Part shown: piece after piece, positions 1 to 9,082 of the stretch | How the letters are laid out: every line of letters starts with the position of its first letter | How positions within the stretch are numbered: position 1 is the stretch's first letter | Source of the DNA: Draconibacterium sp. | GTDB taxonomy: Bacteria > Bacteroidota > Bacteroidia > Bacteroidales > Prolixibacteraceae | Length of the DNA stretch: 18,913 bases | Assembly: GCA_015493625.1 (NCBI GenBank) | Contig: WGCT01000529.1 | Coordinates: 1-18,913, forward strand | Reading direction: 5' to 3' | Program-made: the position numbers and the translations under genes | Notes under the pieces: generated by a model | Told to the model about the DNA's origin: nothing | Database searches by the model: none | The model's input: the letters and a program-made list of their open reading frames with translations, nothing else

Positions 1-821
1 ACCTCAGTTTCGGTGAGTTGCGTGTTGTCGTCGCCATCGGCTAAATCGGCCGGTACATTTGTAAGGCTGCCAAAATCTCCGTCGAAATCATCAGACGCAT
101 TGGTATCCCAACCTGTAAATGTAACAGTGTTTCCGTCGGCAATACTTAAATCTGCCCCCAAAAGCGAAAGATTTTGGTCGTCGGTTAAATCGCCAACAAC
201 TTGGAGTGGACTTGCCGAAGTTCCATCGCCACTTAATGTTGCGTTGCTCTCTACCACTTGCGAACCCCACTGGTCGCCTCCTGCTCCGGTTGGCAGTGTT
301 ACCACATTCCCGTCGGAAATGGTTAATTGGTTTCCCGAAACCGAAAGTGTTTGCAATTCATTGGTTACGTCGCCATCGGTCTCAGCGGTTAAATAACCTG
401 CATCGTTTGCCAGAGCACTAATAGAAGTTGGTACATTACCTGCCACATCAGCATATTTAGCTTGTGGAATGTATTTGAACTCTGTTGTACTCATTTCAGT
501 AAATGCCCCACTTCCGTTGTCAATTTCAACTTTTAAAAACTCGGAATTGCTCCAGTTAATTGTTTCGAAATTACCAATGATAACAGTTCCTTCTCCTAAA
601 AAAACAGTTATAATTCCGTTGGAATCGGTTGTTGGAAAGTGTGTTTCCTGATACACAGCAGAACCATTTTCGAGAATAGTAAATCGTACGTCCACATCTT
701 GGTTTTTGACGGGGTTGCCGTTGTCGTAAATTACGGCTTTGTAATTAAACCCTTTTTGTGCAAACGATATGTTCGCAAAAACAAAGAGTAGAATAAATAA
801 GGTAAATTGTCTTTTCATCAT
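1..821 (-). CDS. Secreted repeat-rich surface protein, C-terminus cut by left edge
   Basis: The reading frame is open from an ATG-ATG start at 821 (or 818) to the left edge, giving about 273 visible residues. Residues 1-22 form a signal peptide ending in SFAQ. A compact N-terminal domain of about 120 residues begins GFNYKAVIYDNGNPV, a form common in Bacteroidota surface proteins. It is followed by low-complexity Asp/Thr/Gly/Ser-rich segments with two related units, SGNQLTISDGNVVTLP and GADLSIADGNTVTF, and a DTNASDDFDGDF linker. Such units recur in long adhesin-like or tail-fibre-like secreted proteins of this phylum. The function is not known. A T9SS sorting domain or a trimerising C-terminal domain would lie off the window. 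It is divergent from the toxin-antitoxin pair. The frame and signal peptide are seen directly; the adhesin-like role is inference. Confidence 0.8.
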   Translation of the reverse strand, partial: MMKRQFTLFILLFVFANISFAQKGFNYKAVIYDNGNPVKNQDVDVRFTILENGSAVYQETHFPTTDSNGIITVFLGEGTVIIGNFETINWSNSEFLKVEIDNGSGAFTEMSTTEFKYIPQAKYADVAGNVPTSISALANDAGYLTAETDGDVTNELQTLSVSGNQLTISDGNVVTLPTGAGGDQWGSQVVESNATLSGDGTSASPLQVVGDLTDDQNLSLLGADLSIADGNTVTFTGWDTNASDDFDGDFGSLTNVPADLADGDDNTQLTETE

Positions 822-877
822 CGTGATTAAATTTTAAGAATTTATCCCGAAATCTATACTTTCCTTTATTTATACAG

Positions 878-899
878 AGTCGTTGTTTGGTAAACGACT
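878..899. repeat. Inverted repeat in divergent promoter region
   Basis: AGTCGTT at 878-884 pairs perfectly with AACGACT at 893-899 across an 8-base loop. It lies about 57 bases upstream of the surface protein start. It could be a regulator site or a structure in the 5' untranslated region. The pairing is seen; any role is inference. Confidence 0.35.
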
Positions 900-1080
900 T
901 GTTTTAGCAAGTGAATCGTATTTATTTTTTAGTTAAGCGGAGCAAAAAATATTTTGCAGCTTAAAATCTTCTTTTTTCTGAATTGAATTGATCAGTAGGA
1001 AATATCTATTCCATCGAGTTTTTATTTATTTACTAGTTATGCTGCATAAAAACCAAAAATCAAACAATCTGAATAGAAGA

Positions 1081-1108
1081 TTTGCATATTTCATTTAAAG
1101 TACTTTTT
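1081..1108 (+). promoter_or_regulatory. Candidate promoter and operator of the toxin-antitoxin operon
   Basis: TACTTTTT at 1101-1108 fits the Bacteroidota -7 consensus TAnnTTTG at seven of eight positions. TTTG at 1081-1084 could be the -33 element, although the 16-base gap is short. The 10-base perfect palindrome AAAGTACTTT (1097-1106) overlaps the -7 element. YefM-type antitoxins repress their own operon by binding palindromes, so this is a plausible operator. The E. coli YefM site has a TGTACA core, which differs from the AGTACT core here. Confidence 0.35.
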
Positions 1109-1143
1109 TTTGCACTTAATTAATAACTTAACACGGATTAAAT

Positions 1144-1401
1144 ATGATTGTAGCAAATTTTACAGAATTCAGAACTGAATTAAAACAATTTCTTGATAAC
1201 GTTGAGAACAACCATGAAACATTGGTAATAAAGAGAAAATCAGGAAAAGGAACAGTTGTGATCTCATTAGATGAATACAATTCAATTATGGAGACCGTTC
1301 ACCTATTAAGCACAAAAGCAAATGCGGACAGGCTTTATGAATCAATTCAACAAATGAAAGATGGAAATACAATCTCAAACCAAGACTTAATTGAAGAATA
1401 A
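1144..1401 (+). CDS. yefM: Antitoxin YefM (Phd/YefM family)
   Basis: This 85-residue protein is the labile antitoxin of a type II module. It should bind and block the YoeB ribonuclease encoded next to it and repress the shared promoter. The length equals that of E. coli YefM (about 83). The middle stretch DEYNSIMETVHLLSTKANAD aligns clearly with the E. coli EYNSLEETAYLLRSPANA region. Residues 1 to about 55 form the dimerising DNA-binding Phd fold, and the acidic tail from about 60 should wrap the toxin. Its TAA stop shares one base with the ATG of the toxin (TAATG), which implies translational coupling. The family call rests on direct sequence likeness; autoregulation follows from the family. 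Confidence 0.93.
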   Translation: MIVANFTEFRTELKQFLDNVENNHETLVIKRKSGKGTVVISLDEYNSIMETVHLLSTKANADRLYESIQQMKDGNTISNQDLIEE

Positions 1402-1661
1402 TGAGAATTACTTTTTCAAAAAATTCCTGGGTGGATTATTTATCCTGGCAAAAGGATGACAAAAAAGTACTGAAAAGAATTAATCAATTGATAAAAGACA
1501 TTCAGCGCACACCATTTCAAGGTATAGGAAATCCAGAACCTCTGAAATATGATTTGTCAGGCTTTTGGTCTAGACGAATTGACCGAGAACATAGACTTGT
1601 TTATCAGGTTTTTGGCAAAGAAATATTAATCTATAGTTGTAAGTATCATTATGACAAATAA
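1401..1661 (+). CDS. yoeB: Toxin YoeB, ribosome-dependent mRNA endonuclease (Txe/YoeB family)
   Basis: This 86-residue RelE-fold toxin cleaves mRNA in the ribosomal A site when the antitoxin is lost. The family hallmarks are present: WVDYLSWQ near the N-terminus, GNPEPLKYDLSGFWSRRID, EHRLVY and a C-terminal KYHY. The three residues known to be critical in E. coli YoeB fall at the same numbers here: Glu46, Arg65 and His83. The protein is full length, so it looks active. It overlaps the antitoxin gene by one base, and the two form a two-gene operon. Neighbouring genes are unrelated, as expected for a mobile accessory module. No clear terminator follows; 1768-1785 has only a weak 5-bp hairpin. 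Confidence 0.95.
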   Translation: MRITFSKNSWVDYLSWQKDDKKVLKRINQLIKDIQRTPFQGIGNPEPLKYDLSGFWSRRIDREHRLVYQVFGKEILIYSCKYHYDK

Positions 1662-1873
1662 ATTACTTGTTCATTCCAACAGGGGACTTTAAAGAAATAA
1701 ATCAATCTATCTGCAAAAATTAGGTCAATAAAGTTATTTCCGAATGGGTAATACATCAGCCACTAAGAGGTTTCTTTATTAACCTGAGTTCGATTAAAAA
1801 ATAAGCGTTATTGAGGCACTATTTTAAGCAAAAGATTCGTCGGATAAAACTTCTAATAAATTGTTTGAATAAA

Positions 1874-2737
1874 TTAATGCTGATGAAATGTGTCGGAAAT
1901 AAATGATAATACCTGCGGTAGCGATTCTCTCCAGTATGTCCAGTTATGTGCACCATCGCGTATTCTAAATTCGTGAGGAATATTGTTTTTACGCATTTCG
2001 ATATGAACCAGTGAATTCCCTTCGTACAAAAAATCATCGTCGCCGATATCGATAAACCAGTGAACTTTCTTTTTTTGATTGTCGGGCATATTTTTAACCA
2101 TCTCTAAAACGCTGTAATTATTAAACCATTCATCTATCTCTTTGTCGGTTACGCCTGTCATTCCTCTACGTTTCATCTGGCGTTTTACATCCTCTCTGTT
2201 TTGTGGTCCGGTTGAAGCACTCAGCGGACAAGCCGATGAAAAAAGGTCGGGCCGGTGTAATGCATAATAAAAAGTTCCGCCTCCACCCATCGAAAGCCCG
2301 GCTATTGCACGATAACGTTTTTCACCTCTAATTCGAAATTTCTTCTCTACATATGGCATTAATTCTTCGAAAAAAAAGTCTTCATAATTCCAATTTCCTC
2401 CCGGTAGATTTGTGTATCCACGCTGTCCGGTGTTTGCATCGGGCATTACAACAATCATTGCCGTGGCGTCTCCTGTTTTAATCGCTTTATCGGCAATCTC
2501 AAGAATTTCTCCAAATTGTACCCAACCGGCTTGATCGTCACCAGAACCGTGTAATAAATATAAAACTGGATAACTTCGTTCCGATGTTTCGTAGTCGGGT
2601 GGAAGATAAATGGCATATTTTCTATCCATTTTAAGAATTTCACTTTTAAACGAAAGATTGTCGTAAACTTTACCGGTTTGCGAAAACGAAATAGCAGGCA
2701 GGGCAAGAATCAGGAATAAGGCAATCTGTTTTTTCAT
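1874..2737 (-). CDS. Secreted alpha/beta-hydrolase esterase (esterase D / feruloyl esterase-like)
   Basis: The 287-residue product has a signal peptide (1-19, cleavage near SFSQ), so it acts in the periplasm or outside the cell. The fold is that of the putative-esterase family (PF00756): a YPVLYLLHGSGDD oxyanion region at 57-68, the nucleophile elbow GLSMGG with Ser149, a GDDDF acid loop (Asp235 likely) and GAHNWTYW with His264. This triad layout matches the feruloyl and acetyl-xylan esterases that accompany xylanases, and related proteins are often fused to xylanase domains. Length is normal for a single-domain enzyme. No xylan gene is adjacent, so the substrate cannot be set; it may deacylate plant or algal polysaccharide or another ester. 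It appears monocistronic. Confidence 0.88.
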   Translation of the reverse strand: MKKQIALFLILALPAISFSQTGKVYDNLSFKSEILKMDRKYAIYLPPDYETSERSYPVLYLLHGSGDDQAGWVQFGEILEIADKAIKTGDATAMIVVMPDANTGQRGYTNLPGGNWNYEDFFFEELMPYVEKKFRIRGEKRYRAIAGLSMGGGGTFYYALHRPDLFSSACPLSASTGPQNREDVKRQMKRRGMTGVTDKEIDEWFNNYSVLEMVKNMPDNQKKKVHWFIDIGDDDFLYEGNSLVHIEMRKNNIPHEFRIRDGAHNWTYWRESLPQVLSFISDTFHQH

Positions 2738-2832
2738 AGAAATATATTTAACAAAATTGAAAATATAAATATAACGATAATTTGCTTTGTTTGAATGTAC
2801 GACAAATTTCTATTTAAAACATTTTGTACGCA

Positions 2833-2852
2833 GATTGAGCCCACACTCAATC
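2833..2852 (-). terminator. Weak hairpin downstream of the ABC-F gene
   Basis: GATTGAG (2833-2839) and CTCAATC (2846-2852) form a perfect 7-bp stem with a 6-base loop. It lies about 54 bases past the ABC-F stop and upstream of the esterase gene on the same strand. There is no proper T-run after the stem on either strand, so a terminator role is only a possibility. Confidence 0.3.
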
Positions 2853-2905
2853 CACTTAGTTTATCGAGAGGGTCGGCGTATTATTTTCAATCAAATACAG
2901 TAGCT

Positions 2906-4537
<1,632 letters not shown>

Positions 4538-4565
4538 TTATGCCCCTTAAAAACTAAAAAGCGTG

Positions 4566-4573
4566 CAAAGGTA
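4566..4573 (-). promoter_or_regulatory. -7 promoter element of the ABC-F gene
   Basis: On the minus strand this reads TACCTTTG, a perfect match to the Bacteroidota -7 consensus TAnnTTTG. It lies about 44 bases before the ATG at 4522, giving a leader of roughly 35 bases. TTG trinucleotides lie 15 and 24 bases upstream, neither at the ideal spacing of about 19, so the -33 element is unsure. Confidence 0.5.
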
Positions 4574-4785
4574 GATATTATAAAACTACAACTCGCACAA
4601 TGCCCCCGAAACCGTTTTTCGATAAACGATTTGTTAACAGTAATTTTCTATACCAATTTGACTTTTTAATGCCATTCAGTTGAATTTAATTATTTTGTGC
4701 AAGGTTGAGTGAAAATATTTTAACGATAAAATTGTGCAAAAGAATAGATTCAATACGGCACTATAAGATTAATTTGGTATTATGT

Positions 4786-4943
4786 GCCGGCTGCCGGGCT
4801 TTCCGTTTGTAGTTTCCTCAACGCACTCCGGCAGTTGTAGGCAATCCGTGTGCTTCCTCCGGTCGCAGCCGTTTGCCAACAACCACTCGGGCGCGTTATC
4901 GGCAAGCTACCACTGCAATCCCTGCCGGGGCGCTCCGTCGAAA
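4786..4943. repeat. GC-rich intergenic island, possible dispersed repeat
   Basis: About 158 bases run at roughly 55-60 percent GC, by counting blocks of ten, against clearly AT-rich flanks. The segment is rich in CCGG, GCCGGC and TGCCGGG words. Inside it GTTGTAGGCAA (4834-4844) is nearly complementary to TTGCCAACAAC (4873-4883), ten of eleven positions, with a 28-base loop. Sharp borders with the AT-rich flanks suggest an inserted element. Whether it recurs in the genome cannot be seen from one window. Confidence 0.4.
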
Positions 4944-5059
4944 CTGTTTCTCAAAATCACATTTTTTCATATAATACTCAAACAAAACTAAAAACAAGGG
5001 AGTTTGATGAAATCAGAAGGGAAGAAGACTATACCAATAAAATATCAGGCTATCCTTTG

Positions 5060-5079
5060 CCGTTGGATTTATCCAACGG
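5060..5079. repeat. Perfect short hairpin (REP-like)
   Basis: CCGTTGGAT at 5060-5068 and ATCCAACGG at 5071-5079 are exact inverted copies two bases apart. As a folded structure this is an 8-bp stem with a TTTA loop. It stands about 113 bases before the GH97 start in an AT-rich setting and is not followed by a T-run. Short hairpins of this kind resemble REP elements mobilised by TnpA-REP (RAYT) transposases, but no such gene is present here. Confidence 0.45.
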
Positions 5080-5192
5080 ATTATTAATTACATGAGAATA
5101 CTGGGCTTTAAAATCTAATCTAAAGAATCACAATTTCGACTCGTTTGTTTATCTTTCGGAATTGCAATAGTTTAATTTAATTCAAAATACGA

Positions 5193-7112
5193 ATGAAAAA
5201 CAACCAAAATCAAATCAGCCAAAAAGTAATTCTTCCCCTGCTTGTTTTTACTCTTATCGTAAGTGGATGTTTTAATAAAAATGAGATTAAGGTAGAAAGT
5301 CCATCAAAAAATATTGCACTGCTATTCGAGTTAAACAAAGACAAAGAAAATGCACTTTTTTATTCAGTAAAAGAGAACAACAAACAAATTATTAAAGCAT
5401 CGCCGTTGGGTCTCGAGTTTAAAAAAACAGGTGTTCTTGCCAAAAATCTTGAAATTACTTCGATAACAAAAAAGTCAGTTAATAAAGAATGGAAACCTGT
5501 TTATGGCGAAAAAAACAGGTACACCAACCACTATAACGAAACCGTCCTTCAACTACGTGAAACTGTTCCTCCCAATCGTTCTCTGGAGATAACTTTTAGG
5601 GTTTATAACGAGGGAGTTGCATTGCGCTACACCGTAAACACAACCCACAAAATAACCATTACAAAAGAACTTACCGGTTTTAAATTCGCCAACGATAACT
5701 TTGCCTGGGTAACCTACCAACCGCAAGGCGAGTACCAAAAAATGCCCCTCAGCAAAATCGATAAAAATTGCGAAGGACCACTGGTAATTGAAACAAATAA
5801 CAACACTGTTGCAATTGGTGAGGCAGCTCTTGTTAACCATTCAAAAATTAAATTTCACACTGCCGCTCCCGATTCATTAACAATTATCTGTTCTATGGCA
5901 GGCGAGGCAACTTATAACTCCACATTTTCAACGCCCTGGCGATATATACTAATTGGCAACTCGCCGGGTAAAATACTCGAAAACAACGCCTTTATTCTGA
6001 ACCTGAACGAACCCAACCAAATTAAAAATACCGACTGGATAAAACCGGGAAAAGTAATCCGCGAGGTTACCCTCACAACAAAAGGGGCAAAAGCTTGTAT
6101 CGATTTTGCAGTCCGCCACAATTTGCAATATATTGAATTCGATGCCGGGTGGTACGGTTTGGAATACGATAATGCATCGGATGCTACAACCGTTACTGTC
6201 GACCCAAACAGGTCGCCCGGACCGCTCGATTTACACGAAGCAATCAGGTATGGAACACAAAATAATGTTGGCATAATATTATATGTAAACGGGCGGGCCA
6301 TGATTAATCAACTCGACGAAATTCTCCCACTGTACAGCAGTTGGGGAATAAAAGGGGTTAAATACGGGTTTGTAAAAGTGGGGCCACAAAAGTGGACACA
6401 GTGGCTGCACGAGGCAGTTCGGAAAGCGGCAAAGTACAAGTTAATGGTCGATATTCACGACAACTACCGGCCAACCGGATACTCGCGTACCTACCCAAAC
6501 TTAATGACTCAGGAGGGAATTCGGGGCGACGAAGAGAGCCCCTCGGTGGAGCACTCGATTATTACCCTTTTTACCCGGTTAATTGCCGGTGCTGCCGACA
6601 ATACCAATTGCTATCTGGCCAAACGAGTTTCAACAAAGATGGGAGGTAAAACGGGTCAAATGGCCAAGGCGGTGATGCTATACAGCCCCTGGCAATTTCT
6701 TTACTGGTACGACCGGCCCGCCAGTTCGCCACAAAAAAAGGGAGGTGCCGGAAAAGCGAAAGGTCTCCTTTACGAAGAAGAGGCATTGAGTTTTTACGAC
6801 GCACTGCCAACGGTTTGGGACGATACAAAAGTACTTGAAGGGGAAATTGGCGAGTTTGCAACCGTTGCCCGAAAGAGTGCAAACGATTGGTTTGTGGGCT
6901 CTTTGGCTGCAAATAAATCGAGGCAGTTAAATTTGCCTCTTACTTTTCTCGAAAAGGGGAAAAATTACGAGGCAACCATCTATTCACAAAATCGGAGTAA
7001 TTTAGAAAACAACACCGTACAAATAGCAGAAATGCAGGTAACCAGCGAAACCGTGTTTTCAAAAAAATTGGAAGCAAACTCGGGAATTGCCCTTATTATC
7101 AGAAAAAAATAA
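5193..7112 (+). CDS. Glycoside hydrolase family 97 lipoprotein
   Basis: The 639-residue product begins with a lipoprotein signal peptide whose lipobox is LVSGC with Cys26, so it is probably membrane-anchored. Layout follows GH97: an N-terminal beta-sandwich (about 30-280), a (beta/alpha)8 catalytic barrel with EFDAGWYG (315-322), GVKYGF (388-393), MVDIHDNYRPTG (418-429), RTYPNLMTQEGIRGDE (432-447) and SPWQFLYWYDRP (498-509), and a C-terminal beta-domain from about 545. GH97 splits into a retaining alpha-galactosidase branch with an Asp nucleophile and an inverting SusB-like alpha-glucosidase branch with Gly at that place. Here the matching position appears to be Gly392, which suggests an inverting enzyme. 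The specificity is inference. The gene is monocistronic, ends at a hairpin terminator, and is not inside a SusCD operon. Confidence 0.92.
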   Translation: MKNNQNQISQKVILPLLVFTLIVSGCFNKNEIKVESPSKNIALLFELNKDKENALFYSVKENNKQIIKASPLGLEFKKTGVLAKNLEITSITKKSVNKEWKPVYGEKNRYTNHYNETVLQLRETVPPNRSLEITFRVYNEGVALRYTVNTTHKITITKELTGFKFANDNFAWVTYQPQGEYQKMPLSKIDKNCEGPLVIETNNNTVAIGEAALVNHSKIKFHTAAPDSLTIICSMAGEATYNSTFSTPWRYILIGNSPGKILENNAFILNLNEPNQIKNTDWIKPGKVIREVTLTTKGAKACIDFAVRHNLQYIEFDAGWYGLEYDNASDATTVTVDPNRSPGPLDLHEAIRYGTQNNVGIILYVNGRAMINQLDEILPLYSSWGIKGVKYGFVKVGPQKWTQWLHEAVRKAAKYKLMVDIHDNYRPTGYSRTYPNLMTQEGIRGDEESPSVEHSIITLFTRLIAGAADNTNCYLAKRVSTKMGGKTGQMAKAVMLYSPWQFLYWYDRPASSPQKKGGAGKAKGLLYEEEALSFYDALPTVWDDTKVLEGEIGEFATVARKSANDWFVGSLAANKSRQLNLPLTFLEKGKNYEATIYSQNRSNLENNTVQIAEMQVTSETVFSKKLEANSGIALIIRKK

Positions 7113-7140
7113 TCTGGATTTTGGAAATGATTAAAACAAT

Positions 7141-7165
7141 CCTCATTTTAACGAGGCTTTTATTT
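7141..7165. terminator. Bidirectional terminator between convergent glycosidase genes
   Basis: CCTCATTTTAACGAGG (7141-7156) folds into a stem of about six pairs including one G-T pair. It is followed by CTTTTATTT on the plus strand and preceded by an A-rich stretch, which reads as T-rich on the minus strand. It sits 28 bases past the GH97 stop and 16 bases past the stop of the converging minus-strand gene, so it could serve both. Confidence 0.6.
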
Positions 7166-7172
7166 ATTACAC

Positions 7173-9071
7173 TTATTTCACAATCAGCTTCTTCGATATT
7201 TTTTGATTTTGTCCGTGCAGGATTAGCAAATACACACCGCTCTTTAAATTAAAAGAGAGTTTAGTCGAATTGCGAACAGTAGTCATAAAACTCTTTTCGA
7301 AAACTTTCTGCCCGTTTAAATTGATAATTTCTATTTTATCGAATTCGAAACTGGGGCTGTTAATTGTAATTTCATCTGTTGTTGGGTTCGGATAAATATT
7401 AAAAGTTGGTTTTTGTAGAGATTCAACTCCGGTTGACGGCGGAACCGAATCGGATGTGAGCAAAACATAGGTAACCGAAAGTGGCGGAGCTTCAATTTTA
7501 ATATCGCCATAAATACTTTTTCCCAAAGCTTTTACCGATTCGTAATTTGCCGGGCCGCCTGCTTCTCCTGCCGGGCCTTCTCCGTTTACACAAACTTTTC
7601 GCGAGAAATCGCCATTATCGGTGCCGCCGGTTAAAACAAAACGATAATAACTTTTTGCATTGGGCATGTTTTCCAAATCGAGCTGAACAATTTGTTTTGT
7701 GGTGCCTTTGTTTACCAAAACCACGCCACTCTGCCCCGACGAAAACGAAGAGGCGTAACTGAGAATATTACTGCTGCCCGAAACCGTTGAGCTTACAAAC
7801 CGGTCGCCAAAATAGTTTTGAAAGTAGTACATATAGTAAAAAGGAGCATGCGGAGTTCCGTAGGCAGCACCCGGCTCGTTTGTCGATGCAAAGATTCCGT
7901 GGTCGTCTCCGTCGGCCCAACCATTCATTAAATCCCAACGGGTGGCTTCGCCATATTTGTTTTTTATCAACTCGCCTAAAACCAGTGTTGCGTGCATTCC
8001 GTTTATGTACGAGACTGCCTGTTTGCTTCCCACGGCAAAAATGTTCCATTCGGTTAGAGCAACGGGGAGATTGTCTTTGCCACCATAAGTTTTCAGGTCT
8101 TTTAAAGCGAAATTTTTAAAATCTTTTGTATCGGCAGCTGAGTTTAAAATGGTTGCCACGTTGGAGTTTTGGTTGTAGGGAGTGTAATACGAATGCACAA
8201 TCAGAAAGTCGGCTTTGTCGGCAATTTCGGGCATTATTGTTTTGTTCCAGTTTTTCATCACATCGTTGTAGCCCACATGTTTGTCCATTACTACGACACC
8301 TATTTTTATTTCCCAACCAATTTCGCTTGCAGCTGCTTTCATCGAGTCGATAAACACGCGCGAATGCCTGCCATATAAATCGCCTGAAATAATTCGTGGT
8401 TGCCCGTCCTTATTCAGTGTTGTATCAATCTCGTAACCTGCTTCCCAAGTGCCCATGTTTTCGTTTCCTATTTCCCAGTATTTTGTGCGACCGTTATCAT
8501 GTCGAACCCAATCTGCCGCAAGATGGGCAGCCGTTGCTACGGGGTGGGTGCCGGTACCGTAACGCGCGTAACTGTAATTTACGCAAATACATCCGGTTGA
8601 ATTGGTTTTATCGAGCATATCGTAGTAATCGTTCAGTGTCATTGCCCAATTAGCAGTATGTACACCAGTATTTAAAACTTTAATTTCCATGTCAGGCGGA
8701 ATATCGGCAGGGCCATTTCCGGGCGAGGCATTCCAAAAATAAGTGTTCGATAAATTTCCACCCGGCCAGCGCAAAACATTGGGTTGCAGTTTTGTAATAT
8801 CACCCATTAACCCGGAGTTGTTATTCATTTTACGTGCCCATGGAACGCCGTTGTTTCCGTAAATGTATTTTGGAACTTTTGTAATGGTATCGTTTCTGTT
8901 AATTGAAACCGTAACTGTAGCCGGCTCAGAAGATTGTGGAGTATTAATGTATGCTGGTCTTTCAACTGTTTTGGGTTGCCAGTCGTCTAAAAAAAACTCT
9001 TGCGGGTTTTGTGCGCTACCCATAAAAACGAAAAGTTGCAGGAGTAAAACTATTGCAATAAAAATCTTCAT
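7173..9071 (-). CDS. Secreted clan GH-A glycoside hydrolase with T9SS sorting domain (arabinofuranosidase-like)
   Basis: The 632-residue protein has a signal peptide (1-20, ending GSAQ) and a C-terminal type IX secretion domain (about 556-632: FNIYPNPTTDEITI, then KSGVYLL, ending KKLIVK), so it should be exported and surface-attached or released. The middle is a (beta/alpha)8 hydrolase: NVLRWPGGNLSNTYFW at 98-113, acid/base candidate Glu204 in YWEIGNEN and nucleophile candidate Glu341 in ALTEWN. This two-Glu pattern is that of clan GH-A, closest to GH51 alpha-L-arabinofuranosidases, though GH30, GH39 or GH44 relatives cannot be excluded. A beta-sandwich domain follows from about 425 and carries an unusual Gly-rich NGEGPAGEAGGP loop. 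The gene starts 11 bases after the DUF1456 gene and may be read with it. Confidence 0.82.
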   Translation of the reverse strand: MKIFIAIVLLLQLFVFMGSAQNPQEFFLDDWQPKTVERPAYINTPQSSEPATVTVSINRNDTITKVPKYIYGNNGVPWARKMNNNSGLMGDITKLQPNVLRWPGGNLSNTYFWNASPGNGPADIPPDMEIKVLNTGVHTANWAMTLNDYYDMLDKTNSTGCICVNYSYARYGTGTHPVATAAHLAADWVRHDNGRTKYWEIGNENMGTWEAGYEIDTTLNKDGQPRIISGDLYGRHSRVFIDSMKAAASEIGWEIKIGVVVMDKHVGYNDVMKNWNKTIMPEIADKADFLIVHSYYTPYNQNSNVATILNSAADTKDFKNFALKDLKTYGGKDNLPVALTEWNIFAVGSKQAVSYINGMHATLVLGELIKNKYGEATRWDLMNGWADGDDHGIFASTNEPGAAYGTPHAPFYYMYYFQNYFGDRFVSSTVSGSSNILSYASSFSSGQSGVVLVNKGTTKQIVQLDLENMPNAKSYYRFVLTGGTDNGDFSRKVCVNGEGPAGEAGGPANYESVKALGKSIYGDIKIEAPPLSVTYVLLTSDSVPPSTGVESLQKPTFNIYPNPTTDEITINSPSFEFDKIEIINLNGQKVFEKSFMTTVRNSTKLSFNLKSGVYLLILHGQNQKISKKLIVK

Positions 9072-9082
9072 CGTTCAAAAAA

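Larger units (their letters stand above)
822..1143. other. Divergent intergenic region without a gene
   Basis: This AT-rich 322-base gap separates the minus-strand surface protein from the plus-strand antitoxin gene. It must hold the promoters of both. It contains a 7-bp inverted repeat at 878-899 and a palindrome overlapping a promoter-like element just upstream of the antitoxin. A weak -7 candidate for the surface protein (TAGATTTC on the minus strand, 849-856) lies about 30 bases from its start but has no clear -33 partner. No open frame here looks like a gene. Confidence 0.6.

Noticed and set aside
13..651. Plus-strand open frames at the left edge
   Set aside because: They are antisense to the secreted surface protein, whose minus-strand frame has a signal peptide and repeat units.
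1..821. Prophage tail fibre gene
   Set aside because: The protein has a Sec signal peptide and no phage structural genes are near, so a secreted cell-surface protein fits better.
1768..1785. Terminator after the toxin gene
   Set aside because: The stem is only five AT-rich pairs with no proper T-run immediately after it.
4834..4883. Integron attC-like folded site
   Set aside because: The arms do not match the RYYYAAC / GTTRRRY core sites well, and no integrase or gene cassette is nearby.
4782..5095. Plus-strand open frames through the GC-rich island
   Set aside because: They are short, Cys- and Ser-rich with no recognisable domain, overlap each other in different frames, and arise from the odd composition of the island.
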